A stretch of 64,000 nt of DNA from CADCWK01 sp035944555 (lineage in GTDB: Bacteria > Chloroflexota > Chloroflexia > Thermomicrobiales > UBA6265). The notes below the pieces were generated by a model. That model saw only the letters and a list, made by a program, of their open reading frames with translations, was not told where the DNA came from and made no database searches. This document shows positions 53,937 through 62,715 of the stretch, piece after piece (the stretch's first letter is position 1; each line of letters opens with the position of its first letter). The translations under genes were made by a program, and so were the position numbers. Location of the stretch: assembly GCA_035944555.1 (NCBI GenBank), contig DASZAY010000010.1:124001-188000 (forward strand), read 5' to 3'.

Positions 53937-55415
53937 ATGGATGTCCTCGCGCAGCTACACGACGCGATAGACAGGGCGGAGCGACGGCTGACCGATCGGG
54001 TCGCATCGGGGGGGCCGGGCGCGATCCTCGCCCTGCTCCGGGTTCGCGACCAGCTCCCGCGACCACGTTCCCCAGAGCCGGACCCAATCACCGGGACCCG
54101 CCTCGTGGACGCCGGCGGCAACCTGGCCCTCAGCCTGGCCCTGCTCGCACATTCCGAGGACTCCGCCGGCGACGAACCGCCCTCTGGCTGGGCCCATGAG
54201 ACGCTCGCCGCGTGCGACGCGATCGCGCTGGCCCAGGTCGTCCGCGACCACGTCGAGGCCGGCCAGATGCGACTTACCTTAGGACCAGATGGATCCCTCG
54301 TCGCCTCGCCAGCGACCCGGCGAGGCCCCGCTGCCTGGCGCGAGCGCGCGGACTTCGATGACTGGGCCGCCCGGATGCCCCGTCCGGATCCTGCCCATCC
54401 CGACCCTTGCACCATCATCAGGTCGATGGGTCATCAACCCGGCTACCCGCCGACGACGTCCCTCGGCGTCCGGACCTACGGCGACTACCTCGCCGTCCTG
54501 GCCGAGCTGATCGCGCTCGTCTCGGGTCCCCGCAATTCTCCGCTGGTGATGGACGAGTGGGAACTGGCGGCCGCCATCGCCGAGTCGACGGACCGTGACA
54601 CCGACGTCGTCCTGGATCTGCTCGACCCGTTCACCCTCTCCGTGGACAACGCCCGCTGGCACGCCGCCGTGCCGGGAATCGCCGCCGCGCCGCTCGTCCG
54701 GCTGGGCGCGGACCGGGTCGCCCTGTCCCGTGCCGGCCTGACGTCGGAGCCTCTGCTGTTCCTCGCCCGGGAGCTGCGCCGCCGTGATCCGGAGACCGTC
54801 AACAACGCTGCGGTCGGGCGCGAGGACGTGTTCCGGCGCGACCTCTACGCCCTGTTCCCCGACCGCCGCTTCGTGACCAGCGAGACCCGACTCCGGGTAC
54901 GGAAGCCGGGTGGCGAGTTGCGCACGGACATCGACGCCGCGATCTTCGACCGAAAGACCGGCACGCTCGCCCTGTTCGAGCTGAAATCGCAGGACCCATT
55001 TGCCCGCTCCACCGCCGAGCGAACCCGGCAGCGTGACTACGTCCTCGCGGCCAACCGGCAGCTGTCAGGCACGCTCACCTGGATCCAGCGGCACGGCGGC
55101 GGGGACATCCTCCACCGGATGGACGCCCGGACCGCGAAGACGTTCCAGGTCCAGCGGGTCCTGCCGTTCGTCCTCGGCCGCTACCTCGTCCACTTCGACG
55201 ACGGCCCGGACCCGGACAAGCGGGCAGCGTGGGGGACGTGGCCGCACGTGCTCCGCCTCGTCAACCCGAAGGACGCCAACCCGCTGCTGTCGCTCTCGGA
55301 ACGGCTGCGAAAGGACGCCGCCGTCTCGCCAATACCGGAGGACACGCCCCCTCGCGACCTGACGATCGGGGACCTGCGCCTGACGGTCCACCCGGCGCCC
55401 CACCATCGACCGTAG
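53937..55415 (+). CDS. Uncharacterised protein with PD-(D/E)XK nuclease-like domain
   Basis: 492 residues, not recognised as a named family. The C-terminal third has the pattern of a restriction-endonuclease-like fold: Glu296 (REDVFRRDLYALF), Asp333 (LRTDIDAAIFD) and Glu348-x-Lys350 (LALFELKSQDPF), with a Gln two residues on. The N-terminal 290 residues are helical, with YPPTTSLGVRTYGDYLAVLA and a long Pro-rich stretch near 140-160. No methylase, helicase or toxin partner adjoins it. It is divergent from the PanE operon. Could be a defence nuclease, a repair enzyme or an inactive fold; activity is inference. Confidence 0.75.
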   Translation: MDVLAQLHDAIDRAERRLTDRVASGGPGAILALLRVRDQLPRPRSPEPDPITGTRLVDAGGNLALSLALLAHSEDSAGDEPPSGWAHETLAACDAIALAQVVRDHVEAGQMRLTLGPDGSLVASPATRRGPAAWRERADFDDWAARMPRPDPAHPDPCTIIRSMGHQPGYPPTTSLGVRTYGDYLAVLAELIALVSGPRNSPLVMDEWELAAAIAESTDRDTDVVLDLLDPFTLSVDNARWHAAVPGIAAAPLVRLGADRVALSRAGLTSEPLLFLARELRRRDPETVNNAAVGREDVFRRDLYALFPDRRFVTSETRLRVRKPGGELRTDIDAAIFDRKTGTLALFELKSQDPFARSTAERTRQRDYVLAANRQLSGTLTWIQRHGGGDILHRMDARTAKTFQVQRVLPFVLGRYLVHFDDGPDPDKRAAWGTWPHVLRLVNPKDANPLLSLSERLRKDAAVSPIPEDTPPRDLTIGDLRLTVHPAPHHRP

Positions 55416-55478
55416 GGCGTAGTATCCCGGCTGTTCCCGCTTGCTGATCGGGATGACCGCTGACAATGCAGATCGGCT

Positions 55479-56306
55479 TCAGCCTGCTGTATCAGGCTTC
55501 ACAGCGGCCCGCACCTGCGTCGCCCGCCAGGCCGCGAATGTGATCAGCAGCACCAGGGCGATTGCGGCCGTGATGGCGGTCGGCCGGGACTCGTCGAATT
55601 GCCCGACGACGATCGCGACGAGCGCCCAGCCAAACGCCAGCACATTGGCTATCCAGAGCTGCGGCACGCCGTTGGAGCCGATCATGGTCATCGACGACGC
55701 GATCTTGAGCCCGGTGACGAGTAACAGCACCCCGAGCTGGGCGTTCGCGGACGTGGTCGCCCCGACGACATCGAACGCAACAAGCGTCGAGAGCAATCCG
55801 ACCAGGGTCGCCGCCGTGATCCAGCCGAGGAACAAGCCGGAGAGCGGCGCCAGTACCCACCGCTCCACGGTCGTCAGTTCCTCCCGGGCGAAGGCCAGGA
55901 TCCCGAACGCGCCGGCACCACAGACCAGCCCGATCACGATGATCACCTGTGCCGGGATGAACCACTCCTCCGGGAACACCCATTCCCAGAGGGCGTTGGC
56001 CATGAATGCCCCGGCCAGCCAGCGGTCGGTCCGGCGAGCGGCGACGGAGTGAGTCGCGCCCGGCCAGAGCCGCCAGGCGGCCCAGCCAATGGCGAGGACG
56101 AAGATCGGCGTCCAGATCGAGAAGGCGTAGCCGGCCGGCGTAATCCGGTGGGCGTTGGCGTCCGCCACCTGCCCGATCCGCTCGACGCCCAGTAGCGGAA
56201 CCAGGACTTGGGCCAGCGCGCCGACCAGCAGCAACATCGCGGCCGGCGTCCACCGCCGCTCATTGCGGACCGCGTCCGGACACACTCGTTCTCCGATCGC
56301 CGTCAT
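55479..56306 (-). CDS. TspO/MBR-related membrane protein
   Basis: 275 residues and about eight hydrophobic segments. ITPAGYAFSIWTPIF and ALWEWVFPEEWFIPA carry the Trp-rich features of TspO-like and related tryptophan-rich sensory proteins, though the length is near twice TspO. Probably binds a porphyrin or other flat ligand in the membrane (family inference). It is divergent from a TetR regulator, which may control it. Confidence 0.78.
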   Translation of the reverse strand: MTAIGERVCPDAVRNERRWTPAAMLLLVGALAQVLVPLLGVERIGQVADANAHRITPAGYAFSIWTPIFVLAIGWAAWRLWPGATHSVAARRTDRWLAGAFMANALWEWVFPEEWFIPAQVIIVIGLVCGAGAFGILAFAREELTTVERWVLAPLSGLFLGWITAATLVGLLSTLVAFDVVGATTSANAQLGVLLLVTGLKIASSMTMIGSNGVPQLWIANVLAFGWALVAIVVGQFDESRPTAITAAIALVLLITFAAWRATQVRAAVKPDTAG

Positions 56307-56447
56307 GTCGCTCGTCTCCCGGTTGTGATCGTCATATCATCTGTCGCCCGGGCATCACGCCGGCGCCCCCCAATCGGGACGCCGCATTCTCTGTACCATT
56401 CGTTACATGAAATACGGCCATGTATGCCCACCGGGAGGGTCTAGACG

Positions 56448-57089
56448 ATGCCGAGACCACCGGGAGCACGGGACGCCGCCTACGAGGAACGCCGGACGGA
56501 ACTCCTCCGCCGGCTCCGCGAGCGGCTGGACCAGCGCGCGGCCGGTCACGCATCGCTGCGGGACCTGGCGACGGCGGCCGGGGTGAGTGTCTCGACGCTG
56601 GGACACTACTTCGGCCGCCGCGACGACGTCATCCGGGCCGTGCTGGACGACGATCATCGTTCGGGCGAGTGGTACCTCGGCTGGATGATGCGGGCAGAAG
56701 GACCGTTCGAGGCGTCGGTCACGGCGGCCGTCGTGGCGCTGACGGCCGGGCTGGCCCATGGCGAACTCAGCCAGCGGTTCGCGACCGGGCTGACGGAGAG
56801 CCTGCGCCACCCGACGCTCGGGCCCGTCTTTCTCGACCGCTGGCTGGAGCCAATGGTCAAGGCCGTCGAGGCACGGCTTGGCGCCCATGTCGCCCAGGGC
56901 GAGATGCGGGCAGCCGGCCCGGACGACGTGCGGGTCGCGGCACTGGCGCTGGTCTCCCCCCTGCTGCTGGCCGCGATGCACCAGCGCGCCCTCGGCGGGG
57001 ACGGTACCCGCCCGCTGGACCTCGACGCCTTCGCCACGGCGCACGCGGCCGCCTTCATCCGCGCCTGGTCAACCAGGCCGGCAGGCTGA
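56448..57089 (+). CDS. TetR-family transcriptional regulator
   Basis: 213 residues. The N-terminal HTH (ASLRDLATAAGVSVSTLGHY, then FGRRDDVIRAVLDD) is typical TetR, although it starts with a longer basic stretch. The C-terminal helical domain has no recognisable ligand signature. ATG 56448 follows GGGAGGG. Divergent from the TspO-related gene across 141 bases; a short imperfect dyad (TGTA...TACA near 56390) is too weak to call an operator. Confidence 0.88.
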   Translation: MPRPPGARDAAYEERRTELLRRLRERLDQRAAGHASLRDLATAAGVSVSTLGHYFGRRDDVIRAVLDDDHRSGEWYLGWMMRAEGPFEASVTAAVVALTAGLAHGELSQRFATGLTESLRHPTLGPVFLDRWLEPMVKAVEARLGAHVAQGEMRAAGPDDVRVAALALVSPLLLAAMHQRALGGDGTRPLDLDAFATAHAAAFIRAWSTRPAG

Positions 57090-57308
57090 CCCGCCCCCTC
57101 TGGCCGGGATCACGGTCCCGGGTCCCGAACATGACAGCGCAGCCTCGGTGCTGACATTGCCTCGTCACTCGTCCCCGTCCGCCGCTGAGGGACGAGGTCA
57201 ATCCGCCGCACCGCGCACCCTGGTAATGAGACAAGCGGTTTTCGCCGGCTTGCCCGTCGCCCCTGGTCGGAGCCCGGAAACCAACGGGCTCCGGTCGCTC
57301 GAACCGTC

Positions 57309-57722
57309 CTATCCCTTCCGGATCAGCCCCGGAGCTTCACCGGCCGGATACTGGCGGAAGTCCGGCAGTTCACGTAGCCCCATCTCCGAGCCACCCGGGT
57401 TGTAGATGGCGATGAGTCGCAGTGGCTGCCAGCTGGTGTTCAGCGTGGAGTGAAACACGCCCTGCGGCACGTAGATGCAGTCGCCGGCACGGACAGAGAA
57501 TGGCTCGCCATCGTCCACCATCTGCTTGCCCTCCCCGGACAGGACGTAGAGGATCTCCTCCGCGTCGGGGTGGTTGTGCCGGTCGTGGCCGAGGCCGGGC
57601 ATCAGCACAACCTCCCCGAGCGTCATCACCGCGCCGTCCGTGTGGTGTGGCGAGACGAACCACTTGATCTGGCCCCAGTCGAACGTGTCGGTCGGCAGGC
57701 TGTTCGGGTCGATCCGCGTCAT
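57309..57722 (-). CDS. Cupin-domain protein
   Basis: 137 residues. Metal motif 1, GHDRHNHPDAEEILYVLSGE, and motif 2, DCIYVPQGVFHSTLN, give His, His, Glu and His ligands of a single cupin barrel. The start is at ATG 57722. It lies 79 bases after the PCC-domain gene on the same strand, so the two may be co-transcribed. Likely an isomerase, dioxygenase or sensor; not resolvable. Confidence 0.87.
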   Translation of the reverse strand: MTRIDPNSLPTDTFDWGQIKWFVSPHHTDGAVMTLGEVVLMPGLGHDRHNHPDAEEILYVLSGEGKQMVDDGEPFSVRAGDCIYVPQGVFHSTLNTSWQPLRLIAIYNPGGSEMGLRELPDFRQYPAGEAPGLIRKG

Positions 57723-57801
57723 CGTCAGGCTCCTGTCGCTCGTGCCAGGACATCAATCGTCCTGCGCTGGTCATGTTGGAAGGTGGGTGTGGAGCGGCCG
57801 G

Positions 57802-58251
57802 TCAGCCCCGGGCGTCGGCCTTCGCCTGGACGTCGAGCACCGCCTGCCATGGTCCGACGGTGTCCCAGACGGCCATCGACGTGTCCGATGTGTCGGCGAT
57901 CAGGACGATCGCGAACGTCAGGACGGTACAGCCCTCGTGGATATGACCACCCATCGCGACCTTCTCGTCCGAGAACGTCATGTGGGCGTGAACCCGGCCA
58001 TCGAGGATCGCCCCGGTGACGGTCAGGATGTCGAACGGCCCGTCGCCACGGACGTAGCCGTTCTCCGGGGGCAGTTCGGCCGTCGTGACGACGTGGTAGT
58101 GGTAGGCGCTCAGCGACCCGACGCCACAGACGATCGCGCCATTGCGGATCCCCTCGCGGTCGGCGGCGGCCTGGAGTGTCTCCAGCAGGTCCTCTCCGGG
58201 GTCGGCCCGGACGTAGAGCAGGCGGCTCAGGCTGGCGGTCTCGGTGTGCAT
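57802..58251 (-). CDS. PCC/DUF296-domain protein
   Basis: 149 residues; GGAGGAACGGGG before ATG 58251. The PCC domain is clear: ALADREGIRNGAIV-like start, VCGVGSLSAYHYH, then GRVHAHMTFSDEKVAMGGHI, and HEGCTVLTFAIVL. The His-x-His and later GGHIHEGC are the metal ligands. In bacteria such proteins occur alone and their role is unclear. It precedes the cupin gene. Confidence 0.85.
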   Translation of the reverse strand: MHTETASLSRLLYVRADPGEDLLETLQAAADREGIRNGAIVCGVGSLSAYHYHVVTTAELPPENGYVRGDGPFDILTVTGAILDGRVHAHMTFSDEKVAMGGHIHEGCTVLTFAIVLIADTSDTSMAVWDTVGPWQAVLDVQAKADARG

Positions 58252-58412
58252 CCCCGTTCCTCCGGGTCGGTCGGCACAGGGACCACGTGGTCCCGGCGCT
58301 GGCTCGTGTCGACGTCCCGGCAGCCTACCAGCCTGGCGCGTAGGATGGTCCCCGCCCGGAACGGCCTCCGGGCGACGGCACCGTGACGATCGGCACTGCG
58401 AGGAGGCAGCGG

Positions 58413-59204
58413 GTGGGTGAACGACTGGCGGGCAAGGTGGCCCTGGTGACCGGTGGCGGTGGTGGCGTCGGGGAGGCGACGGCGAAGCTGTTCTGGGAGG
58501 AAGGCGCGCGGGTGATGCTCGTCGATCTCGACGGCGACGCGGCCCGGAACGTCGCCAGGACCGTCGACCCGGCGAGCGAGCGGATGGGCGTAGTCACCGC
58601 GGATCTGACGAAGGAGTCAGAGGCGGAGCGCGCGGTGCGCGAGACGATCGACCGGTTCGGCAAGCTGGATGTGCTGGCCAACATCGCCGCCGTGCGCGTC
58701 AGCGGGCCGATCACCGAAGCGACCGTCGAGTCGTGGGAGTTCGTCATCTCGGTCAACCTGCTGGCCGTGGCCTACACCAGCAAGTTCGCCGCGCGGGAGA
58801 TGATTCGGAACGGAGGCGGCAGCATCGTCAACGTGTCGTCCGCCAATGCGACGGTCGGACGGCCGGGGATGGCGCAGTACGACGCGACCAAGGCGGGCGT
58901 GCTGGCCCTGACCCGGTCGATGGCCTGCGACCATGCCGGAGACGGCATCCGGGTCAACGCGATCTCGCCAGGCCCGACCCTCACCCAGTACCACGTCCGG
59001 AACCGGGTCAAGCGGACCGGCGAGTCCCTGGCCGAAGCTGAGGCCGCGATGCGGGAGGCGGGCACCCCGCACACGCTGCTTGGCCGGCAGGCGGAGCCGA
59101 TCGAGCAGGCCTACGCGCTGCTGTTCCTGGCCTGCGACGAGTCGTCGTATGTCACCGGCGCGGACTTCAACATCGACGGCGGGATCATGGGGCTACGCGA
59201 CTAG
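58413..59204 (+). CDS. Short-chain dehydrogenase/reductase
   Basis: 263 residues from GTG 58413, six bases after GAGGAGG; a GTG at 58383 would add ten residues. VALVTGGGGGVGEATAKLFW binds the cofactor; Ser in VNVSSANATVGRPGMAQ, Tyr and Lys in YDATKAG; and YVTGADFNIDGGIM ends it. Substrate unknown. Divergent from the PCC and cupin genes, so the region may serve one catabolic pathway. Confidence 0.92.
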   Translation: MGERLAGKVALVTGGGGGVGEATAKLFWEEGARVMLVDLDGDAARNVARTVDPASERMGVVTADLTKESEAERAVRETIDRFGKLDVLANIAAVRVSGPITEATVESWEFVISVNLLAVAYTSKFAAREMIRNGGGSIVNVSSANATVGRPGMAQYDATKAGVLALTRSMACDHAGDGIRVNAISPGPTLTQYHVRNRVKRTGESLAEAEAAMREAGTPHTLLGRQAEPIEQAYALLFLACDESSYVTGADFNIDGGIMGLRD

Positions 59205-59269
59205 GCCGCTATCTCCGAATCGGAGATGGCGGCCCAGGTCGATCCGGCAAGTTCACGTGGCGCGGGTGA

Positions 59270-59452
59270 TCAGGCGGATTCGTAGGGTGAACCGGCTGCT
59301 TCTTCGGCTGGACCCTGCCGGCGAACGGCCATGCTGACGACGTGTCCGCCCTCGATCTCGAGCTGGGGACCATCGTGGTCGCCGATCCAGCAGAGCGAGC
59401 CGGGCTCCCAGATGGTGTCCGGGATCGCCGGCAACTCGTGCCAGATATCGAC
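59270..59452 (-). other. In-frame coding-like stretch past the GntR stop
   Basis: Directly after the TGA of the GntR gene the same frame continues for 60 codons to a second TGA: VDIWHELPAIPDTIWEPGSL, then CWIGDHDGPQLEIEGGHVVS, MAVRRQGPAEEA. Codon use and composition look genuine, and the pattern resembles a small beta domain. The only in-frame starts after the stop are internal (TTG near 59434, ATG near 59321). It could be a small separate gene, a readthrough extension or a relic. Confidence 0.4.
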
Positions 59453-60214
59453 TCAGTCGTTGTTGTTTGCTTGATTGTCCAGAGCGCCTTCCTCCGGTCG
59501 CGTGGTGCCATCGGCACTCGCAATGAGCAAAGGAGGGGCCGCAACACTGGCAGACTGGATGCTTGGACTATGGGTCAGGGCTTCCAGGACGAAGCGGTAG
59601 GTAGCATCAATCTGGGTCCCCATCACCCGCTCCGCCTGAGCCCCGTCACGATCTTCCAGCGCCTGAACCAACGCGAGGTGCTCGTCGCGCGCATCCACGT
59701 TGCGGTCCACCAAAGCGTGAGTGAGGTGATTGATCCGCTCCACGCGGTCGAGCAGGTTCGAAATCAGATCGGCCAGCAGCACGTTTCCGGACGCTCGCCC
59801 GATTGTCACGTGGAATTCCGTGTTCGCCGCGAGGAACTTGGCCGAGCTGGAAACGTCACCGCGGTCGTAGTGGCTCTCGCTCAGCGTCCGGAGTCGGGCG
59901 ATGTCGCTGGCAGCTATCAGGTCGGCTGCCCGACGAGCGGCGACCGGTTCGAGCAGCATTCGGACTTCGAATAGTTCCCGGGCCTCACGCAATGTGATCG
60001 GTGGAATGACGTAACGCTGCCTGGAAATCGTTTGTACGAGCTGTTCCTGGTACAGCCGCTTCAGAGCCGTCCGGACCGCCCCACGTCCAGTCCCAAACCG
60101 CTCGGCGAGTTGCTCCTCGGTGACCTGCTGTCCGGGCGGGATCGCACAGGTAATGATCCCGCGCTTGATTGCTTGGTACGCCGCTTCAGTCTGCAACTGG
60201 CCCAGCGTCGTCAT
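59453..60214 (-). CDS. GntR-family regulator (FCD subfamily)
   Basis: 253 residues from ATG 60214 (GGGGGAG upstream). Winged helix at 15-75 (GQQVTEEQLAERFGTGRGAV, then RTALKRLYQEQLVQ); FCD effector domain from about 95 with LFEVRMLLEPVAARRAADL and ANTEFHVTIGRASGN, then VDRNVDARDEHLALVQALED (His/Asp metal ligands). FCD regulators sense organic acids or sugar acids. It is divergent from a peptide-type ABC transporter and is its likely repressor. Confidence 0.9.
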   Translation of the reverse strand: MTTLGQLQTEAAYQAIKRGIITCAIPPGQQVTEEQLAERFGTGRGAVRTALKRLYQEQLVQTISRQRYVIPPITLREARELFEVRMLLEPVAARRAADLIAASDIARLRTLSESHYDRGDVSSSAKFLAANTEFHVTIGRASGNVLLADLISNLLDRVERINHLTHALVDRNVDARDEHLALVQALEDRDGAQAERVMGTQIDATYRFVLEALTHSPSIQSASVAAPPLLIASADGTTRPEEGALDNQANNND

Positions 60215-60395
60215 CTGTTGCGACTCCCCCCATCCTCGGCCCCCGCTATCCCAAGAACCCGTCGTGAACGGCGCCGGTCTGGACCTGCCCCAGCCAGATC
60301 GCTTTACCGTCGCATGCCCCCTTGTCCTGCTCAGCGCCACCCAGAACGCTGATCAGTTGTCGTTTGGTCACTTGGTTCATCTGTGCCGAAAATTC

Positions 60396-60478
60396 TGGTC
60401 AAATCGACCACAGAGCTACCTCATACAGCGGTTTCAGGCAACCACAACGTTGACCATGGTATACCAGAGTGCTACAAC
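60396..60478 (+). promoter_or_regulatory. Promoter of the ABC operon with GntR-type operators
   Basis: TTGACC (60450-60455), a 17-bp spacer and TACAAC (60473-60478) form a promoter. The perfect palindrome TGGTATACCA (60457-60466) lies inside the spacer, a shape common for FCD-type GntR repressors. A second dyad, TGGTC-N5-GACCA (60396-60410), is 50 bases upstream. The remainder of 60215-60607 is the divergent regulatory region and codes for nothing I can see. Confidence 0.6.
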
Positions 60479-60607
60479 CGAAGTCACTCAAAGCGCTTTC
60501 CGGCTCAGCGGCACGAGGAATAAGCCGTGTCTGCGCCGGGACAATTGCTCACACTCCGGTTCTCGTGCCCGGTCTAACCTCGTCACCCTCCAATCCGGGA
60601 GAAGCCT

Positions 60608-61561
60608 GTGCAGCGCTACATCCTCAAGAGGCTTTCCCTGGCGATACCGACGATCCTTGGCGCGGTGACCCTGGTTTTCTTCGCGATGCAGCTGGCTCCC
60701 GGAGACCCGGCCTCCCTGTTCATCCCGCCGGATCTCCCGCCAGCTGACAGTGCCGCGCTCGAGCAACGAATCAATGAGAAGTACGGGTTCAATGACCCGC
60801 TTCCGGCTCAGTACGTCCGCTATCTCACCAATCTCGCGACGCTCGATCTTGGTGAATCGCTGCGCCAGAGGACGCTGGTCGGTGACGACCTGATGGACCG
60901 CCTCCCCTACACGCTCCGCCTCGGAGTCCTGGCGCTTCTCGTGTCGGCAATCATCGGGATCGCCATCGGCGTCGCCTCGGCCGTCTTCCGCGGGACCTGG
61001 ATCGACAACATACTCATGTTCATCGCCCTGCTTGGCGTCTCGATCCCATCCTATTGGCTGGCCTTCTCGCTGATCCTCCTGCTTTCGATCCAGGTCAACT
61101 GGTTGCCGCCGTCTGGCCCCGCCGAGGATCCCTATAGCTGGGATGGCGTAAAGCACCTGATCATGCCGGTGACGGTCCTGGCGCTCGGCAGCGCCGGCGC
61201 GCTCGCCCGCTACACCCGAGCGAGCATGCTCGACGTGATCAATCGCGACTTCGTTCGGACCGCTCGCGCCAAGGGGCTCCGGGAGCGGTCGGTCCTGATG
61301 CGTCATGCCTTCCGCAACGCCCTCGTTCCGGTCGTCACAATCCTCGGACTGAACTTCGGCTTCGTACTCAGTGGCGCGGTCATCGTCGAGACGGTATTTG
61401 CGCTGCCCGGAATTGGGCGCTACCTCGTCGACGGGGTCAATGGCCGGGACTTTCCGGTCGTCCAGGCGACCGTCCTCCTGATCGCGACCGGCTTCGTCTT
61501 CGGCAATCTGCTTACGGACATCCTGCTTGCCTACCTCGATCCCCGGATTCGCTTCGAGTGA
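60608..61561 (+). CDS. ABC transporter permease, DppB/OppB family
   Basis: 317 residues from GTG 60608 (GGGAGAA upstream). The family start is plain (YILKRLSLAIPTILGAVTLV), as is the TMD signature ARAKGLRERSVLMRHAFRNA, with six hydrophobic segments. It forms the membrane channel with the next permease for peptides, nickel or related solutes. The stop overlaps a GTG of the next gene. No ATPase gene is visible before the window ends. Confidence 0.94.
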   Translation: MQRYILKRLSLAIPTILGAVTLVFFAMQLAPGDPASLFIPPDLPPADSAALEQRINEKYGFNDPLPAQYVRYLTNLATLDLGESLRQRTLVGDDLMDRLPYTLRLGVLALLVSAIIGIAIGVASAVFRGTWIDNILMFIALLGVSIPSYWLAFSLILLLSIQVNWLPPSGPAEDPYSWDGVKHLIMPVTVLALGSAGALARYTRASMLDVINRDFVRTARAKGLRERSVLMRHAFRNALVPVVTILGLNFGFVLSGAVIVETVFALPGIGRYLVDGVNGRDFPVVQATVLLIATGFVFGNLLTDILLAYLDPRIRFE

Positions 61562-61608
61562 AGAGTGGCCTGACCGGCAGGTTCGGGCGAACACCAAGGG
61601 AGTCTGCG

Positions 61609-62547
61609 ATGAAGGCCGCGACGTCAACTCGAAGGACGGCAGGAGCGACTGTCAGTGGAGCCCCCTCGGACGAACCGGCACTGGTTGCCCTTGGACGAAA
61701 ATCGGCGACCCGCACCCAGTGGCAGCGCGTCGTTCACGAGGTTGTCACCAACCGCTTGGCACTGGCCGGGGCGATCATCCTGATCGCCGCGGCGACAGTC
61801 GCGATCCTTGCGCCGCTTCTCGCGACCCATGATCCCCGGGATCAGAGCCTTCTCAACCGCCTCTCACCGCCATCGTCGGAGTACCGTCTCGGGACTGACG
61901 AGCTGGGCCGCGACGAGTTCTCTCGGCTGGTCTGGGGGGCACGCAACTCACTGTTCATCGGATTTGCCGGGACCGCAGGAGGGTTGCTCCTCGGGACGGT
62001 TATCGGACTGGCAGCCGGGTTCTTCGGCGGGTGGCTGGACACGATCATCATGCGCCTCATCGACGTCATGTATGCCTTTCCTGGCATCCTGCTCGCCATC
62101 CTGATCGTAGCGATCGTCGGCCCCAGCATCACCAACCTGATCGTTGTCCTCGCCATCTGGGGAACGCCAACACTGTCCAGAATCGTCCGCTCGTCGGTCC
62201 TGATGCTGAAGTCCGAGGAGTTCATTCACGCCGCCACTGCACTCGGGGCGACCCGGACGCGGATCATGGCCCGCCACCTTCTGCCTAACTGCGTCGGTCC
62301 GATCATCGTGTACGCCACCCTGGGACTCGCCGACGCCCTTCTGACCACCGCCGGCCTCGGCTTCCTTGGCCTTGGGGTCCAGGCGCCCGCACCGGAGTGG
62401 GGCACGATGTTGAGCGTCGGGCGCAACTACCTGCGCGAAGCCCCCCACCTGATGGTGTTCCCCGGCCTCCTGATCCTGCTGACCGTGATTTCGCTGAACC
62501 TGATCGGTGACGCCCTCCGCGACGCCCTCGATCCCCGAACTCGTTAG
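61609..62547 (+). CDS. ABC transporter permease, DppC/OppC family
   Basis: 312 residues from ATG 61609 (GGGAG seven bases upstream); a GTG at 61558 overlapping the dppB-like stop is the alternative. N-terminal helix NRLALAGAIILIAAATVAIL, the DppC marker YRLGTDELGRDEFSRLVWGA, then ATALGATRTRIMARHLLPN as coupling loop, and LGLADALLTTAGLGFLGLGV near the end. Second channel subunit. Confidence 0.94.
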   Translation: MKAATSTRRTAGATVSGAPSDEPALVALGRKSATRTQWQRVVHEVVTNRLALAGAIILIAAATVAILAPLLATHDPRDQSLLNRLSPPSSEYRLGTDELGRDEFSRLVWGARNSLFIGFAGTAGGLLLGTVIGLAAGFFGGWLDTIIMRLIDVMYAFPGILLAILIVAIVGPSITNLIVVLAIWGTPTLSRIVRSSVLMLKSEEFIHAATALGATRTRIMARHLLPNCVGPIIVYATLGLADALLTTAGLGFLGLGVQAPAPEWGTMLSVGRNYLREAPHLMVFPGLLILLTVISLNLIGDALRDALDPRTR

Positions 62548-62715
62548 CCCATCGTTATCGCCCGGCCCGCCAGACCGGCGGCGACTCGGGTCAAACCCTT
62601 CCCGGTTCCTGGATCGTGACCACCTGAAAGGAGTCGATCGTAGCGGGGTGATCCCACGTCTGCCGCGTCAGCTGTCCCGACCCACCAACCCCCACCAACC
62701 ACGAGGAGCACCCGG

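Noticed and set aside
52828..53970. 380-codon open frame on the plus strand opposite the PanE-like gene
   Set aside because: Shadow frame rich in Asp, Arg and Val; the minus-strand gene has a cofactor motif and conserved residues.
56385..56405. Short dyad TGTA...TACA as TetR operator
   Set aside because: Four-base arms only, expected by chance at this frequency.
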